Source of the DNA: an uncultured bacterium
GTDB taxonomy: Bacteria > Myxococcota_A > Bradymonadia > Bradymonadales > Bradymonadaceae
Assembly: GCA_937981985.1 (NCBI GenBank)
Contig: CALJNB010000019.1
Span: forward strand, 62,001 to 126,000
Length of the DNA: 64,000 nt
Direction of reading: 5' to 3'
The position numbers and the translations under genes were made by a program. Of the stretch, positions 1 to 9,013 are shown in pieces (within the stretch, counting starts at the first letter, position 1; each line of letters begins with the position of its first letter). Under the pieces are notes generated by a model that was not told the origin of the DNA, did no database searches, and saw only the letters and a list, made by a program, of their open reading frames with translations.

Positions 1-219
1 TTTGCGTCGCTGTCCAAGAGAGCCTTGTTTTTATCGATCTTCGCACACGCAATGTTGAATACCACGAGCGTCATTTTATCTTTCATCCCCAAAACGAGCG
101 ATGTTAACCCAAACGATGTTGATACGTGGGCTGTCGTCATCACGCTATTCATATTGGCTCCGATCGCCATATTACTTTGGCGATTCACGCTTTCGACTAT
201 CGATGGAAAAAATAAATAA
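1..219 (+). CDS. CPBP-family intramembrane metalloprotease, C-terminal fragment
   Basis: The reading frame is open from base 1, so only the last 72 residues are seen. They carry a His-Ala-x-x-Asn element (SIFAHAMLNTTSV) followed by a hydrophobic segment (VVITLFILAPIAILLW) and a short polar tail. An HAxxN motif in a transmembrane helix near the C terminus is the last conserved motif of CPBP (CAAX protease / bacteriocin-processing) membrane proteases, where the His and Asn belong to the active site. The upstream Glu-Glu-x-x-x-Arg motif would lie outside the window, so the assignment rests on one motif and topology. Substrate unknown. The nearest downstream gene on the same strand starts about 90 bases later with its own ribosome binding site. 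Confidence 0.55.
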   Translation, partial: FASLSKRALFLSIFAHAMLNTTSVILSFIPKTSDVNPNDVDTWAVVITLFILAPIAILLWRFTLSTIDGKNK

Positions 220-308
220 AAAAGATTGTCGAACATGTCGAAAGAGGTTTCCTTTATTCGTCATATTAGTGAACATGGTCGACATCCGACCCAGCTAAAG
301 GAAAACAA

Positions 309-659
309 ATGCAATACTTACTTATGATTTATTCTGACGAAAACACCATGAAAAACATGAACCCAGATGAGATGGGGGCGTACCTAGGTGCTTATCAAAC
401 CTTCTCAAAGGATGTTGCTGCCAGTGGAAATATGCTTGGCGGCAACGCCCTACAAGGGTCCGAAACTGCGACCTGTGTGAGCTTGAACGCGGGAAAAATA
501 GTCACCACTGACGGTCCTTTTATCGAAACCAAAGAACAATTGGGCGGTTATTATTTGATCGAAGCTAAAGATTTGGATGAAGCAGTCGAAATCGCGTCCA
601 GAATCCCAACGGCAAAACACGGGACCATAGAAGTACGGCCCATCATGGTTTTTGGCTAA
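309..659 (+). CDS. YciI/DGPF-domain protein
   Basis: A 116-residue soluble protein of the YCII-related (DGPF) family. The N terminus MQYLLMIYSDE, the central T-DGPF-ETKEQLGGYY motif (about residues 71-86) and the C-terminal strand IEVRPIM are the family hallmarks. Members have a dimeric ferredoxin-like fold and often lie next to ECF sigma factors, but their reaction is not established. The start is supported by AAAGGA seven bases upstream of the ATG. The stop overlaps by four bases the end of a convergent small membrane protein gene. No sigma factor gene is adjacent here. Confidence 0.85.
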   Translation: MQYLLMIYSDENTMKNMNPDEMGAYLGAYQTFSKDVAASGNMLGGNALQGSETATCVSLNAGKIVTTDGPFIETKEQLGGYYLIEAKDLDEAVEIASRIPTAKHGTIEVRPIMVFG

Positions 660-820
660 GCTAGTTTCATAAAATTGGGCCCCCACAAAAGAAACCAAAT
701 CGCGTATCCTATCAATATTGCCAGGAGGAAAATGAGGAAGGCCAATATAAAGCCGCACGTCGTATAAATCGTGCTTTTTTTAATCGTAATTACGTCTTCT
801 TTTTTGTGTTCGTCATCCAT
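656..820 (-). CDS. 54-residue single-pass membrane protein
   Basis: A small gene not previously obvious because of its length: ATG at 820, stop at 656. The product has a charged N terminus (MDDEHKKEDVITIKKS), one long hydrophobic helix (about residues 23-47, rich in Leu, Ile and Phe) and a short tail ending MKLA. AGGA lies seven bases before the ATG. It begins 21 bases after the stop of the dacB-like gene on the same strand, so the two are probably co-transcribed. The negative N terminus and positive residues just before the helix do not settle topology. No family was recognised; a role near the cell wall enzyme is inference from position only. Confidence 0.6.
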   Translation of the reverse strand: MDDEHKKEDVITIKKSTIYTTCGFILAFLIFLLAILIGYAIWFLLWGPNFMKLA

Positions 821-841
821 ACCGCGGTCCTAAAGAAGTAT

Positions 842-2269
842 CTATTTATTAAATTCGGCGATTTTCGATAACATGGCATCCTGAATGTTCCTCATACGGG
901 CCGCGTGAATGGGTGGATCGTTGAACAAAATGGAATAGGCCACACGTCGGCCCGATTTAGTTTTAAGATACCCGCTTAGTGCAGAAACAACAGAAAGAGT
1001 TCCGGTTTTCGCTCTCGCGTTCCCTTTCGCCGACCCCTTAGTCAAACGACCGCGAAGCGTTCCGTCCGCCCCTGCGACTGCCAACGAGGCTGCATATTCG
1101 GGATAGGTATGGTGTGTTGACATATAAGAAAGGACATCGACGATCTGTCTTGGTGATAACAAGTTGCCCACATAAAGGCCGCTACCATTAAGTTGTTTAA
1201 ACCCCTTTGCATCGGTCACTTTTTCCATAAAGTTTTGAACAATCTCTTGCGACTTTTCGAGCGAAGTCTTTGCCATATTATCTGCGCCGATGAGCTGATA
1301 AATTTGTTCTGCAATAAAGTTATTACTGAATTTATTCATCATCATGATCGCGTACCAGAGCGGTTCTGAAAGATGAAAGTGGAGCGTTTTAGCGTCGTCG
1401 GGACGTACACCGGTTCGCAGTTTACCGCTAACTTTAATGCCTACGCCTTCCAGTGCGTGCTTAAAAACATTAGCGCCATAGACGCTAGGGTAGTCAACTC
1501 GCTTACGAATAACCCCTTGAGAAGCACGTTCTCCGATGGTTCCTGAAAGTGTAATCTTGGTCCCATTCTTAGTTTTCACCGCCTTAGAAATAATCTTCGT
1601 CCGGCCGCCTTTTACGGTTTGAACCGTCCCGCTGAATGTGACATGGTCATTTGGAGGCCGCATAAAAATCGTCGCATTCTCCCCAATATTTTGAGGCTCA
1701 ACAACCATCGCGACGTGATTGTAATTAACACTGAACGAACTTATATCGGGTCGGTAAGATGCATCCTCATCAAACTGCCCAAACCCCGGCGGAAGGGTGT
1801 CTCCAAAACTACTCACGTCAACAATGATGCCCCCGCTAATAGACTTGACTCCCAATTGCTTTAGACGAATCGCCCATTCAAGAACATGATTGTAACGAAT
1901 CAAAGGATCGCCATCGCTTTTTAAATATAAAGTATTTACGTTCCCACCTTCGAAACTACCGGCAGAAATTCGGGTCGCCCACGCTTTTTCAGCGCCGAGT
2001 TGATCGAGTGCTGCAGCCGACGTAATTAACTTTGCGTTCGACGCTGGGTTGAACGATTCCTTCCCATTCATATCGAGAAGGACTTCCCCACTATCCAGAT
2101 CTTTAACGTAGATTCCAATCTTGGTTTTGCTTGCCGTTTTTAATCTTAATAGCTTGCCGATGTCACTTTTCAGTTTCTTGTTGTCCACGCGCTGTGCGGA
2201 TTTCTGCGCAAAACTAGAAGACGATAAAGAGATAAAAAGAAAGAATAGTGAGATTTGAAATATACGCAT
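842..2269 (-). CDS. dacB: D-alanyl-D-alanine carboxypeptidase/endopeptidase (PBP4 type)
   Basis: A peptidase S13 penicillin-binding protein that trims or cleaves D-Ala-containing cross-links of peptidoglycan in the periplasm. It has a signal peptide (residues 1-21, ending SSFAQ) and all three active-site motifs: S-x-x-K at 77-80 (SNAK, nucleophile Ser77), S-x-N at 315-317 (SNN) and K-T-G at 421-423. The 475-residue length matches the roughly 477 of the E. coli DacB family. The long stretch between the first two motifs is the extra-domain insertion usual for class C low-mass PBPs. It lies 49 bases downstream of the GCS2-CBS gene and 21 bases upstream of a small membrane protein gene, on the same strand. 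Confidence 0.93.
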   Translation of the reverse strand: MRIFQISLFFLFISLSSSSFAQKSAQRVDNKKLKSDIGKLLRLKTASKTKIGIYVKDLDSGEVLLDMNGKESFNPASNAKLITSAAALDQLGAEKAWATRISAGSFEGGNVNTLYLKSDGDPLIRYNHVLEWAIRLKQLGVKSISGGIIVDVSSFGDTLPPGFGQFDEDASYRPDISSFSVNYNHVAMVVEPQNIGENATIFMRPPNDHVTFSGTVQTVKGGRTKIISKAVKTKNGTKITLSGTIGERASQGVIRKRVDYPSVYGANVFKHALEGVGIKVSGKLRTGVRPDDAKTLHFHLSEPLWYAIMMMNKFSNNFIAEQIYQLIGADNMAKTSLEKSQEIVQNFMEKVTDAKGFKQLNGSGLYVGNLLSPRQIVDVLSYMSTHHTYPEYAASLAVAGADGTLRGRLTKGSAKGNARAKTGTLSVVSALSGYLKTKSGRRVAYSILFNDPPIHAARMRNIQDAMLSKIAEFNK

Positions 2270-2318
2270 AAATCGATGCCTGAAGGCGCAAAGCCTATTT
2301 ACAGAATTAAGTTAAAAA

Positions 2319-4217
2319 TTAGCGAGTGAACCTTTCTTCTAATAACTCGCGGGCCAAAGACACAAAATCTTCTTCGGTCAAAATCCCTACAAGTTTTCCG
2401 TTTGATAGTACCGGTAAACAACTCAAAGATTTATCTTTCATGAGCCGCAAAGCATCTATCGTTAAACTATCCTTTTCTATGGTTGGAACGTTAAGATCCA
2501 TTGTATCAGAAACCGGAACATTAGAACCGGGGTGTTTGAGCACATGACGTAAAATATTTTGGAAATTTACCAAACCGACGAAATTATCGTGGTCATCTTC
2601 GACGGGAACGTATTGCACGTTTTGCCAATCCATGATGCTTGCGACAAGTTCAATGAGCTCATGTTCGTTAACTGTGAATAGGTCTGTTGTCATCACCTGG
2701 GAGACCAAACGATAATCTGAATGCCAAGAGATGCTTGCATCGGCTGCTGGCAATTTCCATTCATGAACAGGCTTTAATTCGCTTTGCTGTTCGACGATAC
2801 TCGCCGTAACAATAGATAAGCGTTCAGATACGGTCCTTCGATGTTTTAATTTCTCAAACGAGTTGAGAATCCACTGGGAGCCGGTCTGCCGTGAACGTAC
2901 ACGTCTTTCAATGGTATCCAAATAGCGCTCGGAATCGTCTGCATCAATACCTCGATCTCGAAGTCCTAAACGTGCCATAGGCAGAAGACGATCAATAATA
3001 AGATCACGTGCGGCGTAACTTTTTCCATTCACCCACGTGATATTAGCATCCAAACCCCGGCGAGCTGCGTTGAGAAAGTTCGACTTTGCGCTGTCGAAAT
3101 GGATTACGTTTTCGATGTTTTTGTATTCATCAGATAACGCGACCATAAGACCAAACCAGAACGTGGCATTAGCAACTTCATCAAGGGGCGTCGGCCCGGA
3201 TGGGATGATTCTATTTTCAATACGAAGATGGGGTTGGCCACTTGGTGACACACCATAACAGGCACGGTTCCAACGATAGACCGTACCGGCGTGTAACATG
3301 AGTGCAGCCAGTTTCGGTGCGTTGCCGTTTTTAATAGCCTCAAAAGGGTCCTCATCAACCTCCGTTTTTAAGAGAACCCGAAAGCGGGTTATATCTTCTC
3401 TAAAAATTTCTAGGACCGATTCATCCACCCACTTTGAACCAAACGTGACCCTGGCCATTTTACCGCGAGCGCCTTGCGAACGTGTATCCACAGAGTGTTG
3501 GAAGAGTGCAATGCGAGTTTCTTTCCACAAGCGCTTTCCGAATAGCAACGGTGAATTTACGGCCAAGGCCATGAGGGGACCCGTGCAAACTTGAGTGATA
3601 TTATATAGGTGCGCAAACTCCGACGGCGCCACCTGGAAATGAACTTGAAAGCTTGTATTACAGGCTTCCAACATCACATTATCATGTTCGATGGCGAATT
3701 CGTCGGCCCCTTCAATTTGGAAAGAAAACTGGCCTCCCGATCGTTCTTTTAGCGCAGAATTCAGAGCATGATATCTGGGATAGGGAGTCATGTTCTCTAG
3801 CGTTAAATCGGTAGGTTTTAGAGTAGGAAGAATCCCGGTGAGGACGATTTTGGATTGATGCGCTGTAGCCGCACTCACTGCCTTGGTAAGCGCGCTTACC
3901 AATTCTTCTTCCATTTTTCGCAAGCAGGTTCCACCAAATACTTGCGGTTTAAGATTATACTCAATATTAAAACTACCCAATTCTGTAGTGAATTGATCGT
4001 CAGCTAGAGTCTTCAATAAATCTAAAGCAATCGGGGCGGGTTGAAAATCCTCGTCCACAATAAACATTTCCTGTTCTGCGCCGATGCGTCGAATACCGGT
4101 TTCAAAAGCGTCGTCTTCGAGAAGTTTTTCCATCGCACGGACATCGCGCAGAAGCTTACGGACGAATTGCCGCGAGTCTTCTGGGTTTTCAGGTTGTTTG
4201 ATGACGCTCTTTTTCAT
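2319..4217 (-). CDS. Glutamate-cysteine ligase-like (GCS2) protein fused to a CBS-domain pair
   Basis: The N-terminal ~470 residues match the GCS2-type carboxylate-amine ligase fold: RRIGAEQEMFIVD near residues 43-55, IEYNLKP near 124, a QVHFQV strand and HLRIENRIIPSGPT. Such enzymes join glutamate to an amine using ATP, the best known reaction being gamma-glutamylcysteine synthesis. The C-terminal ~128 residues (from about 505) form two CBS repeats, VSQVMTTDLFTV... and VSDTMDLNVPTI..., each ending in a G-LT/N-F pattern. CBS pairs bind adenine nucleotides, so energy-state control of the ligase is a reasonable inference. The true amine substrate is unproven. No separate glutathione synthetase gene lies nearby. 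ATG start at 4217. Confidence 0.8.
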   Translation of the reverse strand: MKKSVIKQPENPEDSRQFVRKLLRDVRAMEKLLEDDAFETGIRRIGAEQEMFIVDEDFQPAPIALDLLKTLADDQFTTELGSFNIEYNLKPQVFGGTCLRKMEEELVSALTKAVSAATAHQSKIVLTGILPTLKPTDLTLENMTPYPRYHALNSALKERSGGQFSFQIEGADEFAIEHDNVMLEACNTSFQVHFQVAPSEFAHLYNITQVCTGPLMALAVNSPLLFGKRLWKETRIALFQHSVDTRSQGARGKMARVTFGSKWVDESVLEIFREDITRFRVLLKTEVDEDPFEAIKNGNAPKLAALMLHAGTVYRWNRACYGVSPSGQPHLRIENRIIPSGPTPLDEVANATFWFGLMVALSDEYKNIENVIHFDSAKSNFLNAARRGLDANITWVNGKSYAARDLIIDRLLPMARLGLRDRGIDADDSERYLDTIERRVRSRQTGSQWILNSFEKLKHRRTVSERLSIVTASIVEQQSELKPVHEWKLPAADASISWHSDYRLVSQVMTTDLFTVNEHELIELVASIMDWQNVQYVPVEDDHDNFVGLVNFQNILRHVLKHPGSNVPVSDTMDLNVPTIEKDSLTIDALRLMKDKSLSCLPVLSNGKLVGILTEEDFVSLARELLEERFTR

Positions 4218-4410
4218 ACCAAATAAATTAGATCAATTTTGGAGATTGTGAATTTTTCAGTGAATAAGATGAACTCTTTCGTATTCTGCATGAGCTATTG
4301 CGAAATATAGACGATTTCCAGGCGTTGATGAATCCGATCTTCGATGGTTCGGACGCTTCCATGATGTTCCAAATTCGTTTTCGTGAGAAGCGAATTCAAT
4401 CCTATTTATT

Positions 4411-5676
4411 CTACTTAATTTCGATAACTCGAAGCTTATAGTGATCAAATTTACCGGGCGGAAGTCCCTCGATAGTATTGGCAACCCGCACTTCGTTAGG
4501 AGTCAACGGAGCAGCACTTGAAGAACTCACGTAGAAAAAGTTATCCGCTAGTTCTTCGTTTTCCTTAGAAAAATAACGAATTCCCATCTTCAATCCTCTA
4601 ATCGTTTGACCGAGGTTTTGGAACTCCCACGTTGCCCTATGGTATTGACCGAAACTGCTAGTGGCACCCAGCGATTGCGTGCGTTCAAAAATCGCGAGCT
4701 TATATTGAGTACGAGAAACTCCCTTGCCCCAATTAAAAGGAACGCTTTTCGATTCAGGATAAGAATCAACGGCAGGTGTGGAAGTCAATATTCCCGCCTT
4801 TAAGGACACCGATTTTAAAGTGCTTTTAGATACTTTTTCAAGCGCATCGAAGTGGGCAAAATCTCCAGGACGCAACGACGCGTTGTGATCTTCATGAATC
4901 TCAACATTCTTTTGAAACGAGCTCCCATCCTCCAAAGTGAAGGTCAATATTCCTTGTATTTCAGAAATTTCTAATGCGGTTTTGTTTTTTATCTTTCCGA
5001 CGAGTGTATAAAAGGCGCTGTCCTCATAGACATCATATTTGGAAATATGCTCCTCAAATTCCAAGCCCGGTGGCAGCTCTACCTCAATTGGAAAAGTACC
5101 GAACTTCTTAGGGATATTTTTAATAGGTTTCGGGGTCGCATTGGAGGAAAAGGAACGCGTTGATTTCGAAGACGAAGGGGAATCTGCCGCAGACGTGGTA
5201 AACAAAAACATCGCCAACCCGACACCCACTATTGCCAGAACAACAACCAACAGGCCAACAATAACGAAGAGCACACTTTTATTCTTAGAAGGGCGCTTCT
5301 GGAGCTCGGCCAGCACCTGAAATGCGATTGCGTTTGAAGGATCGGTTTTCAAGGTTTCTTCAGCGCAAGTGCGAGCAAGGTCAAATTCGTTGATGTGCAG
5401 ATAACAATTGGCGAGCTTTGCTCGAACATTTTTTCTATTCGGTGATAAAACAAGTACTTGTTTCCACTCCGCAATCGCATCGTCCCAAATTGCGTGCGCC
5501 ATGAAACCGTCGGCGCGTTGAGATCCTGCGACAATCTGGTTATCGATTTCTTTCAGATCTTCATCGGATAGTCCAATTTCTTTGGCGATTTCACGAAGCT
5601 CGCTTTCACTAAGCGCGTCTTTCTTATCTTGAATTTCGAGAACCTTTTCTATGTAGCGCTTTAAAATATAGTCCAT
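4411..5676 (-). CDS. TPR-containing single-pass membrane protein, function unknown
   Basis: About 421 residues. The N-terminal ~125 residues are cytoplasmic and helical, with TPR-like repeats (AIAEWKQVLVLSPNRKNVRAKLA; LARTCAEETLKTDPSNAIAF). A single transmembrane helix follows (VIVGLLVVVLAIVGVGLAMF), then a Ser-rich linker and a ~240-residue extracytoplasmic beta-rich region with two repeated segments that resemble FxLYD-type domains (KIKNKTALEISEIQGILTF; WEFQNLGQTIRGLKMGIRYF). A TTG 15 bases upstream is in frame, but the ATG at 5676 is preferred because GAGG sits nine bases before it. It follows the upstream membrane protein gene by about 26 bases, and the two are probably one operon. No enzyme motif was seen. 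Confidence 0.7.
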   Translation of the reverse strand: MDYILKRYIEKVLEIQDKKDALSESELREIAKEIGLSDEDLKEIDNQIVAGSQRADGFMAHAIWDDAIAEWKQVLVLSPNRKNVRAKLANCYLHINEFDLARTCAEETLKTDPSNAIAFQVLAELQKRPSKNKSVLFVIVGLLVVVLAIVGVGLAMFLFTTSAADSPSSSKSTRSFSSNATPKPIKNIPKKFGTFPIEVELPPGLEFEEHISKYDVYEDSAFYTLVGKIKNKTALEISEIQGILTFTLEDGSSFQKNVEIHEDHNASLRPGDFAHFDALEKVSKSTLKSVSLKAGILTSTPAVDSYPESKSVPFNWGKGVSRTQYKLAIFERTQSLGATSSFGQYHRATWEFQNLGQTIRGLKMGIRYFSKENEELADNFFYVSSSSAAPLTPNEVRVANTIEGLPPGKFDHYKLRVIEIK

Positions 5677-5702
5677 TTTCTCCATCCTCAATCTTCGGTC
5701 AA

Positions 5703-6626
5703 TTAGAAGCGTCTTAACAGTTCATCTTGAAGCGTATCAATTTCACGATTGAGAACGCCTTGGTCCGCGGCACCAAGCACAACGCCGTGAAGCCCGAGAA
5801 AAGTAAGATCAATTTCCCAATAAAGCGCTTTCTTCTCAAATGTCACATCCAATAAAACCGGCTCTTTTTGGATGGTCGACCTCCCAAGAACGCTTAGGAA
5901 AAAGTAGACAAATATAGGAATAATCAAAACGAAAAGCGGAATCAGCGCAATCAAAAACGCGACGCTTCCGCGTTCGAAACGAACTGTAGAGCCCTTGTTT
6001 TCAACATATCGATACCCGAATGAACGAAACAGATTTGTAACGTAGGTTTCCAATTCGTCACGTTCGACATCTATATTTTCGATGCGAATTTTGCGACTAA
6101 ACATCGTTCTTGAAGCATTTGAGAACATCATATCTTCACGTGTTTCGACGAGCTTCGATTCACTATATGGAACGATATCACGCGTTATCGGTTGTCTTGC
6201 ACCTACGGGTATAGCGTCGACTTTGCTGATCGACGTTTTTGTGCGGGACACAATAACAGATTTATTCTTAATGGCCCCGTCTGCGCCTCGTGTGTGTGTG
6301 GTGTAACCCGATACCGTCCCATCTGCGCCATCGGAATTGTCACGAGACACTTTTTCGCTTTCGTCTTCAGATTGGCTTTGTCGGTTCTGGGCGTGCAAAA
6401 TCGCGCCTGGTTCCCTATCTGGCCCCATCCCTGGGACGAAATAAACAGCGCTTCCCTCGCTAAAGTCGACGTCTAAAATTCCGTTTTCTGTTGCCAACTC
6501 AAGGTGGTGATGGGCATCTTCAATCGTTAGATCGAAAGAAAAAGCGAGTTCAGAAGGTCGTATATGATAGATCTCGTCTTCATATATAATCTTGAGCAAT
6601 TTTCGTTCAAATTCTTCGTAATTCAC
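5703..6626 (-). CDS. Membrane-anchored protein with winged-helix-like N terminus, function unknown
   Basis: A 307-residue protein starting at GTG 6626, with GAGG four bases upstream. Residues 1-65 look like a small winged-helix module (KLLKIIYEDEIYHIRPSELAFSFDLTIEDAHHHLELA...), followed by a polar, probably disordered stretch to about 160. A conserved-looking alpha/beta patch follows (LETYVTNLFRSFGYRYVENK), then one hydrophobic helix (FLIALIPLFVLIIPIFVYFFL) and a beta-rich end (DVTFEKKALYWEIDLTFLGL). It is the first gene of a probable two-gene operon with the TPR membrane protein. No family name can be given; DNA binding is only suggested by the N-terminal pattern. Confidence 0.65.
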   Translation of the reverse strand: MNYEEFERKLLKIIYEDEIYHIRPSELAFSFDLTIEDAHHHLELATENGILDVDFSEGSAVYFVPGMGPDREPGAILHAQNRQSQSEDESEKVSRDNSDGADGTVSGYTTHTRGADGAIKNKSVIVSRTKTSISKVDAIPVGARQPITRDIVPYSESKLVETREDMMFSNASRTMFSRKIRIENIDVERDELETYVTNLFRSFGYRYVENKGSTVRFERGSVAFLIALIPLFVLIIPIFVYFFLSVLGRSTIQKEPVLLDVTFEKKALYWEIDLTFLGLHGVVLGAADQGVLNREIDTLQDELLRRF

Positions 6627-6784
6627 GGGGCCTCTATGTTTCAGGCTAGCATAAATGCGGGCTTGTGCGAAAATAGAAAGTTGGAAGATAAATAGGGAAC
6701 TCTTGTAAATAGCCTTGCAAAAACTAAGGACTTAGTAGAATTTCCCCATTAGAAACGGCATATGAAATATCAGGATAAAAAAAC

Positions 6785-8251
6785 ATGAAAACACCATGGT
6801 TACTGCCGCTTATCACAGTTGTATTGCTCAGTTCTGGATGCTCTTTAATCTTAGATCTTGAAGAATGTGAAACAAGCGCCGAGTGCACAGAAAAATTCGG
6901 ACTGACTGCAACGTGTTCATCTGGGATATGTGATGTTCCCTCAGTAACCAGCCCTCATTGCCAAACCTCACTTGGGAATCCCGGTGCACCCAACACCCTT
7001 ACGATCGGTGTAATCTTAGCCCTCAGCGGGTCACAAGAGGGGAACGGAACCTCGCGGAAGAATGCGATTGAAGTTGCCTACAACGATCTCGAAAAAATAA
7101 AAATCAATGGATCTGATTTGGCCGTCCTTTTTTGTGATGACCAAAGTACTTTAGAGGGATCACTCGCGTCGGCAAAACATCTCACGGACGTTCTTAAAGT
7201 CCCAGCCATTATTGGGCCACAATTTTCTGACCATGTTAAGCCCGTCCAAAATATAACCAAGGCAAGCAAAACCGTGCTTGTCATGCCATCTGCCTCGGCG
7301 GCGCTCATCAGCACCTTAGACGACGATAATTTGGTTTGGAGGACCGCGCCCAGCGATACCTTTCAAGCCGTAGCCATCGCCAGATTGCTCGCCGCGACCT
7401 ATAAATCACTAAACGCTGCTGGGAAAACAACCGACCATATATGGGTTCTGACCGCTGGCGACGGTATCTATACGGGTGGATTACGAGACGGCTTAACAAA
7501 AAACTTTCCTGATGCGATTGCACAACATTCGGTGAAAAGCCTGAACTACCCCGTCGATAATTTGGACTCGTGGGTAAATGAGAATCTGAAGTCCCTACCT
7601 TCGCCCGATATCGTCATCATCTTGGGGTTTACCGAAGCGTGGAACCTCGCCCAAAAGATTAAAGATTTTTCGACAACCACCGAACCTATCTTCATCATGG
7701 CAGATGGAGGAAAAAACCAACGCCATGCTAAACAGTTCGATGAACTTGCCCAACACGTCATCGGTACCGCGCCCCAAAGTGTAGGTGACAGAACATACGG
7801 TCCTTATACGGCCTTTCGGTCAAAATATTTGTCCGCCAATTTTAAAGGTGTTGATCAAACGAGTTTTCTCCCTCATGCCTACGATGCTCTGTACTTGATC
7901 GCGATCGCGGCGGGCGCCAATGGATTTACCGGACCTGAAATTGCGGAAGGACTCGCGCGAATGTCCGAAGGCGAAGAAATTGACCCGACACGAGAAGGCG
8001 TTGAAAAAGCCTTCAGTATTTTGAGAAAAAGCTCCACCGCGACCGTGAACTATAAAGGAGCATCTGGAAAACTCGACTTTGACGAGAACGGAGATCCAAG
8101 CCAAGCGCCCATTTCTCTTTGGTGTTTTGACGGGAACAACCTTGACGATGAAAACATTCTTCTTAGTGAGGAAAATGTATTTTCCTTTGATCCCCAAATT
8201 ATTTTTGCAGCTGAAGGCTGTTTAAAGCCCTTAGTCAACGAAGAACTCTAG
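6785..8251 (+). CDS. Lipoprotein periplasmic binding protein (type I, leucine/amide-binding family)
   Basis: A 488-residue lipoprotein: signal peptide with lipobox LSSGC (Cys19), then a short Cys-rich segment (CETSAECTEKFG, ATCSSGICDV) like those of Myxococcota secreted proteins. From about residue 68 it follows the Peripla_BP_6 pattern: LTIGVILALSGSQEGNGTSRKNAIEVA, VLFCDDQS, VPAIIGPQFSDHV, VLVMPSASAALIS and a C-terminal GASGKLDFDENGD. These proteins bind branched-chain amino acids, amides or similar small ligands. No ABC permease or ATPase is adjacent, so it may act as an orphan receptor. Ligand unknown. A weak promoter-like pair (TTGCAA 6715, TAGAAT 6736, 15-bp spacer) lies upstream. Confidence 0.85.
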   Translation: MKTPWLLPLITVVLLSSGCSLILDLEECETSAECTEKFGLTATCSSGICDVPSVTSPHCQTSLGNPGAPNTLTIGVILALSGSQEGNGTSRKNAIEVAYNDLEKIKINGSDLAVLFCDDQSTLEGSLASAKHLTDVLKVPAIIGPQFSDHVKPVQNITKASKTVLVMPSASAALISTLDDDNLVWRTAPSDTFQAVAIARLLAATYKSLNAAGKTTDHIWVLTAGDGIYTGGLRDGLTKNFPDAIAQHSVKSLNYPVDNLDSWVNENLKSLPSPDIVIILGFTEAWNLAQKIKDFSTTTEPIFIMADGGKNQRHAKQFDELAQHVIGTAPQSVGDRTYGPYTAFRSKYLSANFKGVDQTSFLPHAYDALYLIAIAAGANGFTGPEIAEGLARMSEGEEIDPTREGVEKAFSILRKSSTATVNYKGASGKLDFDENGDPSQAPISLWCFDGNNLDDENILLSEENVFSFDPQIIFAAEGCLKPLVNEEL

Positions 8252-8390
8252 ACCAAACTCTAACGATAGAAATCAACGACGACTTTTGTAAAAAAGAAAG
8301 GCGCTTCCAGTGATATGAGGAAATCTATCGAACTTGCTAATCGCGCTAACTTAGTACAACGTTACTCAACCTCCCATCGAAGAATGATTG

Positions 8391-8954
8391 ATGTCTGATA
8401 TCGTAGTAGCAAATAACAACGCGCTTAGCCTTCCCGAGCGCCAAAAGATCGAACGTTCTTTATCGCGACTTTCAAAACTGGCCACGCTTCTTGATGATCA
8501 ATTTGAGATTCCAATCCTAAAAAAGCGTATAGGATTGGATCCCATCATTGGACTCATTCCGGCCGGCGGAGATTGGATAAGTTGGACCGTATCAACCTAT
8601 ATCATCTGGGAAGCACTACGGTTAAAAGTACCGCTTCGGGTCCTTTTTGGAATTGGGAAGAATATCACTACCGATTTTTTAGTGGGCTATATTCCGGGTG
8701 TAGGTGATTTTATGGATATTTTATTAAAGGCAAATAAACGAAGCGTTGATTTATTACTAAATCATTTTGAAGCCACTCCAATAACGATTGAACATGAAAG
8801 CGTGAAGATCCCAGAAACCGCGATCGCTAAACCTACCTCGTCCGCACTGATTCGCTATCCCGTTGGCGTTAGTCTCATCATCTTTTTTGGAATCATGGCC
8901 CTTGTGCCTATTACCCTCACCTACTTCCTACTTCAAATGTGGGGCGCCATTTAA
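8391..8954 (+). CDS. DUF4112 membrane protein
   Basis: A 187-residue protein of the DUF4112 family. The core is LSRLSKLATLLDDQFEIP...IGLDPIIGLIPAGGDWISW and FLVGYIPGVGDFMDILLKANKRS; the two paired IGLIPxxGD and VGYIPGVGD motifs are diagnostic. There are two to three hydrophobic segments, and the last (VSLIIFFGIMALVPITLTYFLL) is a clear transmembrane helix. The ATG at 8391 is taken; a TTG immediately before it is also in frame, and neither has a strong Shine-Dalgarno. Function is unknown. It stands alone between the binding protein and the temptin-like gene. Confidence 0.85.
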   Translation: MSDIVVANNNALSLPERQKIERSLSRLSKLATLLDDQFEIPILKKRIGLDPIIGLIPAGGDWISWTVSTYIIWEALRLKVPLRVLFGIGKNITTDFLVGYIPGVGDFMDILLKANKRSVDLLLNHFEATPITIEHESVKIPETAIAKPTSSALIRYPVGVSLIIFFGIMALVPITLTYFLLQMWGAI

Positions 8955-9013
8955 TTTGCTTTTTTATTCGAAGTGGGTTTAAATCTCACCATTCAAAACC
9001 CGTAGGATAAAAA

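Noticed and set aside
6715-6741. TTGCAA/TAGAAT promoter for the binding protein
   Set aside because: The 15-bp spacer is short; kept only as a note in the gene entry.
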